The notes under the pieces are model-generated. The model searched no databases. It worked only from the letters and a program-made list of their open reading frames with translations, and was not told the DNA's origin. DNA of 64,000 nucleotides from Coptis chinensis (taxonomy: Eukaryota; Streptophyta; Magnoliopsida; Ranunculales; Ranunculaceae). Shown here piece by piece: positions 32,936-44,399 of the stretch. The stretch lies in NCBI GenBank assembly GCA_015680905.1, contig CM027381.1, forward strand, positions 15,043,501-15,107,500, read 5' to 3'. Position 1 is the first letter of the stretch; every line of letters begins with the position of its first letter. A program made the position numbers and the translations under genes.

Positions 32936-34352
32936 TGATAAAAGTAAAATGAATAGTTTACCTACGAAATGAACGATGGATTCAAAACGTAAGTAAACTA
33001 AAACTAGACTTTTACGAGTCTCATTATCAAAGCTTCTACTCTCGATGCGAATTGCACTAAGTGGAGTAGGAAGTTCGTTCCACTCCTAGTTCCCTAGCAT
33101 GGATTGTTTTCTAAGTCTAAGAAATCAGTCTTAAGTCAATGAGAGCTTTACGAAATGTTATGCTAACAAGACGCGTTAATTTAAATAATGAGATATAATA
33201 AATAACAAGATAAAATATAAACTAAAGTTAATCTAAGGCTACGGAAATACGATTGTTTGAATCTAGATAAATAAATTAGGGGAATCAATCCACCTCGAAT
33301 CCAACTTAACGACCTAGAATGTTGTATCTCAATTCTCACGCTCTACTGGCGAGAATTTCGAGTTCTAATCCCTAGTGTTCATGGCATTCCTACCGGATAC
33401 TAACTAGCATGTGAGGTCGTCCACCCATTCTCATGGCAAAACACGACCTTCTAGAGTGGAATAGATTCTACAACCAATTCTATACTAAACAACTAAGTCT
33501 TCATCAAGGCTTCATCAACCCTCTAATGGAGGTTTTAGCCTTGAGTCATCAAAACATCATTTCCCATATTATTATAACTAAACATACTATCAAGATTTGA
33601 AATTTACTTAATTTAAACAATAATGAAATCTAATTTAATGACTAAAATGAAATAAGGACAGGAATTGAAATTAGATCTAGAATTGGAAATGACAAAATCG
33701 AAATTAACAAATAGCTATTTATTTATTAATACTAATGAAGAACTATGATTCTAATAGTTTTAATCTAAGACAAGAATTTGAATTAAAACTAAACTTAATT
33801 AAAACAATCAAATCTAGATCTAGAAGCTATTCTAATGGCTACTTTCTATTCTAAGCTATGAACCCTAATTCTCTACTAATTAATCTACCATTAACAATGA
33901 GCTAAGCTTTTGTTTTTATACATCCAGATCCAAAAATCGTGCATGGGCTTGGAGCCATGTTTTGGGCCAGAGAATCAGGCCCAAAACCAAATTCTTTTCA
34001 AATTCAAAAAGGCCTCTTCAAATTAGATTCGGCTTCAACAGACTTTTCGTCCACTTTTGCTCCTCTGATTGGGTCAAGCCTTGGACCATTTCAAAGCTCT
34101 TTCCGAGCCGGTCGTTTTGACATAAGGTAGGCCCAATTCGAGGTCTGAGTCCAAAGATATGGCATTCGGAAGTTCTCAATGACTTTTGCTCCTTTATCTC
34201 GCTAAAGTGGCACATTTCTGCACATAAATGGACTTTGAAGCCCGAAATGCATAAAAACACGTAATCAGTATTAACTCTTACTTATTATTCACATAATTGG
34301 TCTAACAAGATGATTATTAAGGGGTTAAAACTATAGTTTTGGGCTCTTATCA
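32936..34352 (-). repeat. E3 3' LTR
   Basis: This is a 1417-bp LTR, plus-strand ends TGATAAAAG and GGGCTCTTATCA. It is nearly identical to the 5' LTR; for example, bases 33540-33930 match 48240-48650 with hardly a difference. A TATA-like box (TATAAAAA, minus) is at 33913-33920. Confidence 0.9.
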
Positions 34353-36172
34353 AACCACCCCAAACAAAGATTTTGCTTGTCCTCAAGCAAAGATGAGAAA
34401 TTAGAATAAGTGACCAAAATGGAGTTCTAACTACTCTCGTTTTATTGAGTGCGATTGCATTGACCATATGCAACAAGGCCTTAAACCACTAGGAATTCCC
34501 TAGTGGACGAAGTTATAGCCTCGTGAGAGTTTTCGATGAAGGTACTCCCAAACTTCATCTATACTACAACGACTAAGAAAATAAAACTATTGTTTCCTTA
34601 TTCATGCTCAACTATCTATACATCTCTAGCAATTGAATAAGAATAACCAAGTCAAAACCTAAGTTAATATATACATAATAATCTATCATCTACAATAAAC
34701 ATATACACAATGAGTAGTACTATAAAATGTTTAGCAGGTTTGTTTCGAGAACTTCGGGATAAGCCCCTTAAGTAGGTTCTCACAATAATAGTCAAGAAAC
34801 AACACTCTGGTTTTTCCACTCAAGTTTAAGCTATCTCCAGTGTACAAAGCAAGTACACTTTTACCTTACAATCTCAATGACAACAAGGAAGCCTGAGTCG
34901 ATCAAACACATCTGCCACTTACTATCACACTAACCTATTCCTAATTGAGCTAGAGGTCTTTTATTAGGTGTTACGGGGGATTAGGAGATGGTTTAAGAAG
35001 GAAGGAAATGGATATTCAAAAGGACAGTCCGAGATAATAGAGTCTTCATATTACGTAACTAGAGAAAACCTTGTTATTTACTTTTGCTTCTACACTTTGT
35101 TTCCATCCTTAGCCATATTTTTCTTTTTCTTTTCTTTGGCTTTTTGACTCCCTTTTATTCTATTTTTGGAGTTTTATTTTATTTCTATTTTTATTTTTCT
35201 TTTCTTTGGATGGAAACTTCTTTTCTTTATTTTCTGAAGCAACTAACTAATTTTTGTTTTACACAGTGTTTTTCTCTTCTTCTTTCTTCATCATTCTATT
35301 CTCGGACTTATTCTAAATTGGGTAGGTTGATTTATTTTTTTTATTTTGTTTTGTTTTTGTAACGGGTAAAGGAATTGTGGTTTATGGAAGGGCTAATGAA
35401 AGGCTCGATTAGGGCTTACTAGCGAAAAATATACTTAGGTAAGAATTTCTAGCTATATCGATCCAAAAAGGGCCTAAATTCTCGCTTTAGGATATGGTTT
35501 AGTGATCAAGCAAGTGGACGTGTGATTTCTCTATCCGATTTTACTTCTCCCTTTGTGTCATTTCTCAAATGTTTAAGCTCCTAAGGCTTTTAGGCTATAT
35601 TATCATAGGATTTGTAGAATAAGTACTCTAGCCTAGATTTCAGAAACTTACTGCTAACAATCATAGATACTCATGTAATATATTTATAGATAGATGTAAA
35701 GATTATTACCTATATATTAACCTAAGTTTCTAACAATTATTCTGACGCAACAGCTACGTGAGACTTCTAGATTGTTAAGAGCATGGAGAAAGAAACAATA
35801 CCAATATTCCTAAGTGTATAGCATAACTTATTTATTTATATTTTTGAATTTTTGAAATTTTAACTAGAAAACAAATGCATATTATACATATTTATATCCT
35901 AGCAGATGTCTTAATTACACGTGTTTCTATGCCCCCCAACAAGAAGCATGCTTTGTCCTCAAAGCATTTAAATAAAGAGGGTAGGAAAAATACCATTGAA
36001 GCGCATGAATTTCAGAAACATCTGCAAAACAAGGTTAGAACGTACTAATATAGGAAATAAAAACTGACGCAACTCTATAAGAGTTCCACCCATTATGGGG
36101 TTAACATAATTAAATTGCTTGGGACATAAGCGACACACTACCGAAACTAAAACTTACCTCCACTCCCCGCTG
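34353..36172 (-). other. E3 non-coding 3' region with two TTGAGGACAA motifs
   Basis: The region is gene-free and T-rich on the plus strand at 35090-35360. Next to the LTR the minus strand reads TTGAGGACAAGCAAAATC and then TTTGGGGTGGTT, the likely polypurine primer. A second such pair, TTTGAGGACAAAGCATGC and TTGTTGGGGGGC, lies at 35931-35969. The wording is typical of the 3' end of Athila-type elements. Confidence 0.65.
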
Positions 36173-36835
36173 TTATTCGTCATCTTCGCCATCCTCTACT
36201 TCTATAAAGAAGTGAGGCTCCTTCAGCGTCCGCCATGCTATGATAATTTGCCGGGCTTCACGCCATTTATCATCTATGGTTGCTAACCTATTAAGTGCCA
36301 CTTGGTCCGATGGGGTGTAGGGTGCAACCTGGTGAGGTTGTATCCGCCACCCTTGCCAAGTCATTGCACGGAAAGATCAAATAATACTATTGGTGGGTCG
36401 CACCCGTGTCTACCCTAATCCAATCCGTGAAACGTGTACAAAAACAGAAAAAAACATAGCATAATATGTGAAATTAGAAATGGCATAAGAACGCATTTAT
36501 GTCTCATGGTATGGGCTCGTGCTAAACTAGACATCAAAATTGCGGGAAGGTCATAACCGGCGCCCCGCTGCTAAAGCAAGGAAAACGCTGCAAGTGGCGT
36601 CATTCACAGAAGAAAAACGCCATTCCCCTAAAATGTTTAGCATAATCCAAAACCTAACAGTTCCTATGTTCATGGACAGGCTACCAAGGGCAACGTTATA
36701 GTCCCCTTGGTCCTCAATCTGGAAAATGCCCCCCCCATAAGCCCTCGTGCAAAAACTCATAAGTGTAGACATGCATATTATCGACCCAATAGCACCATGG
36801 GTCTTGTATCTCAGCGGGCATAGCAAGTCCAAGAA
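36173..36835 (-). pseudogene. E3 unknown open-frame remains, downstream part
   Basis: The frames immediately left of the solo LTR include 95 codons at 36838-36551 and 63 codons at 36364-36173, the latter starting MTWQGWRIQPHQVAPYTPSD and ending in FFIEVEDGEDDE. Read across the target duplication, the frame IDDEPMEITRFLLAF at 40504-40637 would continue here as LGLAMPAEIQDP and WVDNMHVYTYEF. I do not recognise the family. Stops between the frames show decay. In Athila elements an envelope-like frame may lie in this position, but I see no membrane segment that would support that. Confidence 0.4.
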
Positions 36836-36987
36836 CAAATTGTAACGCCCGTATTTTTAAAAGACATATTTAATTATTTATTAATTAATTTAATTAATTA
36901 TTTTCAAAATTCGTCGGACCGGACTCGGGATACGTGAGCCTGGTTTTTGGGCCCGAGTCTGTGTTGGGCTTGGGTTTCGGACCCAAG

Positions 36988-36996
36988 TATATAAAC
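36988..36996 (+). promoter_or_regulatory. Possible TATA box in the family C LTR
   Basis: TATATAAAC lies 147 bp inside the left end, within a moderately GC-rich context (GGGTTTCGGACCCAAG). The orientation of the LTR is not established, so this is tentative. Confidence 0.3.
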
Positions 36997-38516
36997 ACTT
37001 TTTCTAGAAAATAGGGTTAAGAGAATAATAAAATATTAAAAAATGGAGGCGAGAGAGAGAAGTTTCTTTGGAGGCGTTGGAGCCTTGACGAATCGGGTTA
37101 GGAGGATTCGCCCGAAATTGTTACGTCAGTGAGTAGCTATTTGGCTATTTCACCGGAGTTATAGTTTTAAGTATATCATACCGTTTAATGTTTACGTTTT
37201 CTTTTCCGCTCATTATATTGTTTTTCGCGAGTGTCGATTAGTAGATTTAACTCTGTTGAGACTTCGAAACTTCGACATTTCAACATCCAGCGGATGGGCG
37301 TTAAAACCCCGATAGAAAATCGTTATTTTCTTTGTTTTCTATGTGTATACTCTTGTTGATTTACTGTGGTGGTTGTGGTTGTTTTAAACTGTTGAATGCC
37401 GGATTGGGAAAAACTGTTGGAGCTCCGAGGAGCATTAATGGCGTCGCAAGAAAACGTCCAGTTTATGTTTTGAACTATTTATGTTTTTGTTTGTTTGTAC
37501 TCTTGTTGTTGGATTTGGTTGGAAATTTGTGGGTTTGATGGATTGGTGGTGATGGGCCGGTCGGTTCTTGGGGGTGGGTCAGCAAGCTCAGAAAACTTCG
37601 TCAATGGCGTCGGTGGGTGGGGCTGTTTTTGGTTTATTGGTTGTGTTGTTTTGCTTTGTTTTGTTGAGTGTGTTTAAGGTGTGTGAGGGCGGTTGAGTGG
37701 GCTGTTGGAAGGTTGAGGCCGGCCATTAATGGCGGCAGTAAAATTTCCTAGATCTAGTTTTTTGTGATTGTTTGGATTGTAGGATTTGGGGTTTTTGTTT
37801 TAACAAATGTTGTTGGGTTTTGGATTTGGAGTGAAACCGATGTGATGAAGTTTGGAATGGGTGGAGGTTTGGTGGTGGCCGGTTTTAGCTGGTGGTGGTG
37901 GAAGAGAATGGAGGAAGAAGATGCACTGTTGACCGATTTGGGCTTGGGCCTTAGCTGTTTGTTGGGCCGATTCTAATTTGGTTTGTTTTGGGCGAATTTA
38001 ACCTTTGGTTTTGGGCGGATTAGATTAGTTCTTTGGGCGAAAATTTCAATAGGGTTGGCGAAATTTCGGTGGTAGTTGGGCGAAATTTGATTAAATTTTC
38101 GGACCACATTAGTGTGTTTGGGCGAACTTAGTTTGATTAATTGTTTGGGCCAGTTTTTTTGTTTTGTCTTGGGCGGTTTCAGGTTAAATTTTGGGCCAAA
38201 CCCATTTGTATTTTTGGACCGTTTAACTTAAGTTTTGGGACCGGTTCTAATATTAGTCTATGGCCCGTTTCATTTGTATTTTTGGACCTAATCCCTTTAA
38301 CCGCTTTTGGGCCGGTTTTCTAATATTGCATGGACCATTCATTGGACTTAAAATAGATCTTTCCGGTCTTTACATGTTTAGACTTTCGGTTAAGGTTTGG
38401 GCTCCGCCACGGGTCCGAACCATCACCTCGGTCATGAGCCCATGAGCCATGCACCTGACCTTTAGCCATGAACCATGGCTATGACCTCTCGACTCATCGA
38501 ACACCTGGCGACAAAC

Positions 38517-38733
38517 TTGACTTTGACAATGATGAATTGACTTTTGACTAGGACAGTTTGACTTTGACCATCGACCGTTGACTTTGACGGTTGACCATGG
38601 ACGGTTGACTTTCACCTTTGACTTTGACCGGACTTTGACTTTGACCATGACCCTGAGTTTGACCTTGACAATGAGGTGTTGACCTTTGACCGCTGACTTT
38701 GATTGCTGACCGTTGGATTTGTGAATGTTGACT
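38517..38733 (+). promoter_or_regulatory. Array of 19 TTGAC words (W-box cores)
   Basis: TTGAC occurs 19 times on the plus strand in 217 bp, 18 of them within 38517-38690. Sixteen are followed by C or T, giving the full TTGACY core recognised by WRKY transcription factors. Spacing is mostly 6-14 bases, as in TTGACTTTGACC. The homologous place in copy 1 (8733-8752) has three. The array is likely to have arisen by slippage of a short TTGAC-bearing unit. Whether it binds WRKY factors is an inference from the motif. Confidence 0.6.
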
Positions 38734-39426
38734 TTTCCAGTTTTTCATATGTTTGTTTATATGGATATATATAGTAATAAAATACTGTCGGATATTGTAT
38801 AACTTGGTTGGTAAATTATATAATTTAGATTTGACGTGAGTAGTGTGTAAAGCATATTGGGCTTTGATTGTGGGATGGATCGCTTTAATTGTACTACGCT
38901 TTATGTGTATATTATATGGACACATATAGTAATAAAATGCTGTGGAAGCTAGTATATATTTGGTGGTCATTATCTAAGAAAGATTTGACCTTGATGTTGT
39001 GTATTTTTGACACGTGATGATATTGAGATGTTAGGAGACATTATATTCCTAATACGTTATAATAAAAATGTATGTGATACGTTGAAACATTATGACATGA
39101 TATCATATGTTGGGATATTTATATTAATGCAATATCTCGGAGAAATGTATATACACTCCATTATTTTATATGTGAGACGCTAATATAGCATTGGTGAATA
39201 TTTGCCCACGGGAGTGTGGTGTAGTGCAATAAGATATTGGCACGTGAAAGTATGAAATATGGTTATGAGATATAATTGAGATATTTCTAGATATTATGGC
39301 TTAGTGCAATAAGGTAATTGACCTGCACGTGATATAGTAGAAATGTTTATGAGTCATTAATGTATGACACCTGAATAAATTACATAACGAAAATCCTAGA
39401 ACCCCGACTACCACAACTCATGGATT

Positions 39427-39505
39427 GGCCCTTCCGGGCGCTTCAGCCATCTGAATGGCCTTCGGGCGCCCCTTCCGGGCGCTTCAGCTGAATGGCCTTC
39501 GGGCC
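39427..39505. repeat. Duplicated GC-rich hairpin unit
   Basis: SCCCTTCCGGGCGCTTCAG at 39427-39446 recurs at 39468-39487, and CTGAATGGCCTTCGGGC at 39451-39467 recurs at 39489-39505. The parts GCCC-TTCC-GGGC and GGCC-TTC-GGGC can fold into short hairpins. It corresponds in place to 8977-9056. Confidence 0.75.
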
Positions 39506-39881
39506 CCGGCGTCCGTTAATAGTGGCTTGATTATTCCGTTAAGAAAATAGAACGATGATGCGCTATTTTATGCCGAATAGTGGCGGTGCTTACATAGATT
39601 TGGCTTCCGCGGTGAGGATTTACGGTGTGCGCGCATCCCGCCGGGGTGGTTACGCGACGGAGTGGCCATTATGTAAGGGAGGCATGTGGATGTACATGTT
39701 CGGGCGTTGGGTTTTGCGATTGTGGTAGCCAGGAAACTAGGTAAGACATAGATACGACGTGATTTTAGGGACACACAAAGAAAGTCTAAACTAATATAAT
39801 TATGGTAATATTGTTGGTAAATGATATATCTCTAGATAGATGATTGTATGTGTTTGGCTGGTTAGTATTTTAGTTAGAACC

Positions 39882-40055
39882 TAAGGCGCCTCGTGGAGGA
39901 ACTAAATGCCTTTTTATTATGCGTATGGTATATTGTATTAGTTGTTGGAAGTTAAGGCGCCTCAGTGGAGGAACTACCTGCCTAGATTATTGGAGTTAAG
40001 TATGTTATATTAGTCGTTGAAAGTTAAAGGTTTCGGGTGGAGGAACTAACTGCCG
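39882..40055. repeat. About 70-bp repeat, GTGGAGGAACTA units
   Basis: Three units each carry (TT)AAGGCGCCTC-GTGGAGGAACTA-TGCC, at about 39890, 39955 and 40025; the third is diverged (AAAGGTTTCGGGTGGAGG). Copy 1 of the LTR has two or three such units at about 9537-9605. Confidence 0.7.
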
Positions 40056-40503
40056 TTATAGATTATGTATATATTTGTATAAGTATATGTTGTTTTTAGA
40101 GCTACTCACACCAGCATTTTATAATGTCAACCCGATTTGCATGTTTGTTTATCGGTGTGTTCATTCAATGAACATAGTTGATAAGTTTTGACAGTTTAGT
40201 GATGAAGAAGATTGGTTGCTTGTGGTTTATAAGCATTGCATCTCGGGATAAGTTTTGTTTTCCCTTGAGGTGATATAGATTTTCAGTTGAGATAAGGTTA
40301 TTTGCATTTTCATTTGTAAATTGTTTTTGTGATGAAGATGACTGTTATTTAAGTTAAAATTTTTATTGGTTTTAATTATCCGCATATTTAAAACTGTTTA
40401 TGGGTTTTTGGGAGTGGAGAGTGCGTCACACCTCGGAGATCGAAGAGTCGGGGACAAATAATGTTTTTCCGAATTCTGTCGAAATTCGGGGTGTGACACA
40501 AAT

Positions 40504-42809
40504 GCTAGCAAGAACCTGGTAATTTCCATTGGTTCATCGTCAATGTTAATGGAGAACACTTGTTCTCCATCTGGTCTCTCAAAGAAAATGCAGTTATTAT
40601 AAAAATAAGATGCAAGTCTTTGGAGAATAAAGTTCACCGGTCTTTACCATAAGAGGTTCCCCAACAACGATGTGATCACCTCACAAACCAAGCACCGTAA
40701 GTAGTGCTTTGGAACAAATCTTCAAAAGACTGTTCCGTATTATTATAGGAGATGTCATCTCAAAACTACGCCTCGAATACCGTACCAAAACAACCGGCAC
40801 AACTCGCATGAAAACCGAATTTTTCTGGTCCACGGAAGTCGGCGCTGAAAGCCAACCAACCAAACTGAAGTCGCTCTTTGTATTTTGAATTCCAGTGTTT
40901 TGAGCCGAAGTCGCTTTGACTTGCTATGCGGGCCTCGAAAGCAAAATTTTCCGAAGTTGTGGCGCGTAGCGCCCCTGAAAGAGTTGAAAAGCCCCGATTT
41001 GCGCGAAAATGGAGACGAAACGGGAATCGCGTGTGAAGGGTGCGTGATGGAAGTTAGATGTAGTGTGAGTTGTGAGTGTAGAATGTATGAAGTTTATATA
41101 GGTTTTAAGTTGCTAAAACGGATCGGAAAGTTGCCAAAAAGTATTTACGGCCTTCGAAATCCTAAAATTTCCAAACCCAAAACTAAACAACTCATTTTCT
41201 TGATTCTAATTCAAACCCAATTATCTTGTAGGTTGATTTTATGATTGAATGTACCTATTTAATCTAGATTTCATCCTACAATGATTCTCAATCATAGATA
41301 TGCCTAAACGGCCATATTTTCACCTTTACTCCATGAATAAATTCTAACACTAGGTTATATAAAAAATAAAGTTTGAATTGATAAAACCACCCCCAAACAA
41401 GTTGGGAAGGTGGGGTCAATATGAAATAACCACACATACTGAAAATAACCCCTTATATTAAAAATTTCATTCGAGTACCTTTCACTACAAAATTCAAATT
41501 ACGAAAATAAAAGTTACATTACAATAAAACAACAAAAATAAATAAAACAACAACTACTATCAATCCTCACACTTCTAAACACCTCGCCAATCGTGGCGAG
41601 GGCACACTCTCTAGTGGTGGCTCCTGGCTCCCCGGGCTCCAGCAGGTCAGCCGTTCTTCGCCGACGACGCCATGCCTCGTGAGTCAGTCCTCTCGGCGAG
41701 TCTCAGATGAGGTGGGAAGCGTGAAAGCATATCCACTTAAACCGGCGCTACTGGCTTCCATCTCAGCCTCGCTCCCCATCTCTCATCCTCTCTCTCGGTG
41801 CGGATCTCGGTTGTGATGAATAGTCGCCTGTCGAGTCCGGAGGTCCGCACAGATAGTGTTTAGTGAACGATGCCCCTATGAAGCATAGCCATGCGCTTCG
41901 CATCCGACCAACACCTCCGAAGGCATCCGTGATCAAAGCAAGTCACGCCCTCCTCATCCTCCTCCGAATCATCCTCATCCTCCTCCTCTATCTCATCCTG
42001 CTCCCTATCCCGGCAATATCCAGCTGTTGGACACACTCCTATAGATACGCTGGTTACGGTGCGGGGTAATGTAAATCCTATCGACGCCGAGTCGCTTTCA
42101 TCTTCAACATGATCTTGGTAATTAACACGTGAAGAGGTGCCAAAGACTTTCCGACCCCCTAATCATGCTTTCAAAGAAAAACTCCAAGATACAGAAATCG
42201 CATTTCCGCCCCTCGAGTTCCCATAAGATGTGGAGGCAGGCGGACCGATGTCACCGACCTTGTCCTTCCCTAGACATTCCGACTTAATCCACCGAAAGCC
42301 AGTAGCCACCGGGTTGGTCCCGAGGGATGCTGGCGAACACAATGGGAGTTTGTATTGTAGCTCCCATTGATGATAAATACCATCAAAGGCTCTACCCTCA
42401 CAAACCGGGACTCCCTGTAAAGTGGCATCAGATGGATTCTAGGCGGAATGCCTAGAATCTCACCCAACAAATCCAATGAGTCAACTCCTTCCTCTTCTTC
42501 CTTACCAACACAAAAAATCCTACTCCCTCCAACTCCCCGGTGTTGTAGAACCGCCGGACCAAGTCTTCGTGGTAGAAGGCTTCGGGTCGAAAGTACCATA
42601 AACTACTCCAGCCTCTACTAGCCATTTCACACCGTGAAACGGCGCGCCGTGGTCGGCAAAGAAAAACTTGTCCCGGTAAAATTCGGCGTTGTTGAGCCAT
42701 CTAGTGTTTGGAATGGAGTGAGGGTTGAAATGTGATGTGGTGGTGGGATTTTAATAGGCCGTTGAAGCAACAAGTGGTGGTGGTGGAGTGGTGGAGGCGC
42801 AAAGACCAA
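40504..42809 (-). pseudogene. E3 unknown open-frame remains, upstream part
   Basis: Overlapping minus-strand frames occupy the place where pol would be expected. Near 42809-42600 a Pro/His-rich start (PPPLHHHHLLLQRP) is followed, across frame changes, by RWLNNAEFYRDKFFF, VVYGTFDPKAFYHEDLVRRF and LGEILGIPPRIHLMPLY (42270-42700). A poorly preserved acidic stretch follows (about 41930-42000, EEEDEDDSEEDEEG). The best late piece is at 40637-40504: VNFILQRLASYFYNNCIFF and ERPDGEQVFSINIDDEPMEI. The first part recalls, from memory only, the N-terminus of plant proteins labelled putative plant transposon protein that occur in Gypsy elements. No RT, RNase H or integrase motif is present. Confidence 0.4.
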
Positions 42810-43369
42810 ATTTTGATTTTTTCGTGGGTTTTAGTGATGGAAATCGGTGGGGGTTGTGGTGGTATTGTTTTAGATAAGATTTGGGTTGGGATTTGATTTT
42901 TGGGCGTGGGTTTATTGTATTTTCTTTTTAATTTTTATTTTGTTTTAGGTTTTGGAGCTTTGTTAATGGCGAAATGGAGGAAGAAACAATGAACTGTGTA
43001 GGTGAAGGTGAAGGTAAGGCCCAGGCTACCGTCCGTGGCTGGTTGGCCTAAGCCCAAAATCGAAATTTTGATTTTTTTTCGATTTTTTTTTGCTAACTTC
43101 AAATCAAAATTGCCGCCGTTACGGGTCCGATTTTTTTTTAATGAGATATGGAAATGATCAGGAGAGAATTTCCTATCCAATGATCCATAAAACACTCTAT
43201 TCCGACTTCAGAAGACATACGAGATAGTGGAAAACGCCTCGAAGTGCGTGCATGACGTAAGTTATGCGAACGAATGAACTCTAAATTAATAGATTATGTC
43301 AATCCGAATCGTAATACAATAAAATGGCCTAAGCAACTCTAATGGGACATAAAACATTTTAGTACGAAA

Positions 43370-43525
43370 ACATTTAACACCCCCCCCCCCAAAACAAATT
43401 TTTACAACGGCTTAGAAAATTTGTTTTTAGCAATGGTCTTTTTTAAGTCGATTCCCGAGACTTCCTAGATTACTATGTTTATTTTTTTTTTTATTTTTTT
43501 TTATTTATTTATTTTTATTTATTTA

Positions 43526-43559
<34 letters not shown>

Positions 43560-43565
43560 TTTAGA
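43370..43565. repeat. Low-complexity tract (C run, T runs, TA repeat)
   Basis: A run of about 12 C (43379-43390), T-rich tracts and a TA dinucleotide repeat (about 43525-43542) lie within E3. Confidence 0.9.
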
Positions 43566-44399
43566 AGGAAAAACAATAAGCAATAAAGACATAATTCACA
43601 CCATAGAGAAACATGACTCAAAAAAATCCGAAAAAACATGCAAGAGTGGAAAACGTGAACTATGTGAACCGTGGACTTAGGATCCGGTACTTACAGCCAC
43701 ACACTCCATAGGGAGGGCCCGTTACCTTAATGGTGCACTCACCAATATATTAAAGTGAAAGGAAGTGCACCAAACACGTAAATTGAGTCGCTTATAGTCG
43801 ATACTCGAGACTTTATCTAAAACATATGTATGAATATGCAGTTGATCATATATCAATAACCTAAATAGTTGTGGATCATTCCATAAATAAATATCACAGA
43901 AAACATATCCAAACACAATCAAGCACCAAGATTTCCTACGACGCAGCCTAGTGGAATGAAAAACGAAGTCGGATAACCCTATCAGGTAACCTATCATGCA
44001 CCTTCTTTTAATTTTTTGAATGAGTGGGTGTTTTAGTAATTAAGTGTGGAAAAGTGAATGGTTGTGGAGAATATGGTGGATATGGATAAGTTGTAGAAAG
44101 ACAGCCGCATTAACAATGAGGATGTGGTTTTAGCACCGAACTCATTCATTGTGTGTGTAGGGACTGCCTCAATTCTGAAAATGAAGGTGTCAAATAGTTT
44201 GTCCTTCCTCAAGTATCCGCTTGCTAGGAGGATTTAAAAAATTATGAAGCACAGGAGAACAAAAGGATCGAAAGTGCAAACTCGAGATTCCTTTGAAAGG
44301 GTGGAAGGAGGGAGGTGGATGTTTGTGCAAGTTAGTTCTTGATAGGGTGAATTGTCACCTACTCAAGAAACTCATCAATTCCTCATCTAGATTGGTCAT

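Larger units (their letters stand above)
36841..40498. mobile_element. Solo LTR, family C copy 2 (3.66 kb), TSD CAAAT, nested in E3
   Basis: The block starts TGTAACGCCCG and ends GGGGTGTGACA, with perfect target duplications CAAAT at 36836-36840 and 40499-40503. It is the second member of the family at 5445-10082. Shared parts include ATTAATGGCGKCG modules (37431, 37603, 37724), the block GGCATGTGGATGTACATGTT (39680) and GTGGAGGAACTA units. It splits the unknown frame of E3, so it is younger than E3. It carries a remarkable W-box array at 38517-38733. No coding capacity. Confidence 0.88.

Noticed and set aside
33939..34130. Open frame MHGLGAMFWARESGPKPNSF, also at 48655 and 57167
   Set aside because: It lies antisense in E3-family LTRs and is repeated with the LTR; no evidence for expression or a domain.
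35084..35362. Frame rich in Phe, Leu and Tyr that looks like a membrane protein
   Set aside because: It is produced by a T-rich low-complexity tract within the E3 3' region.
38370..38970. Minus-strand frames with VKVK and SQSQ runs
   Set aside because: They are direct readings of the TTGACTTTGAC array and have no independent support.
39900..40060. CRISPR-like array
   Set aside because: The three repeat units have diverged and vary in spacing, and the setting is a plant LTR; it is a simple tandem repeat.
41863..42069. Plus-strand frame with a Leu/Ile-rich stretch that looks like a membrane segment
   Set aside because: It is the antisense reading of an acidic, GAGGAGGATGAG-type stretch of the E3 unknown frame.
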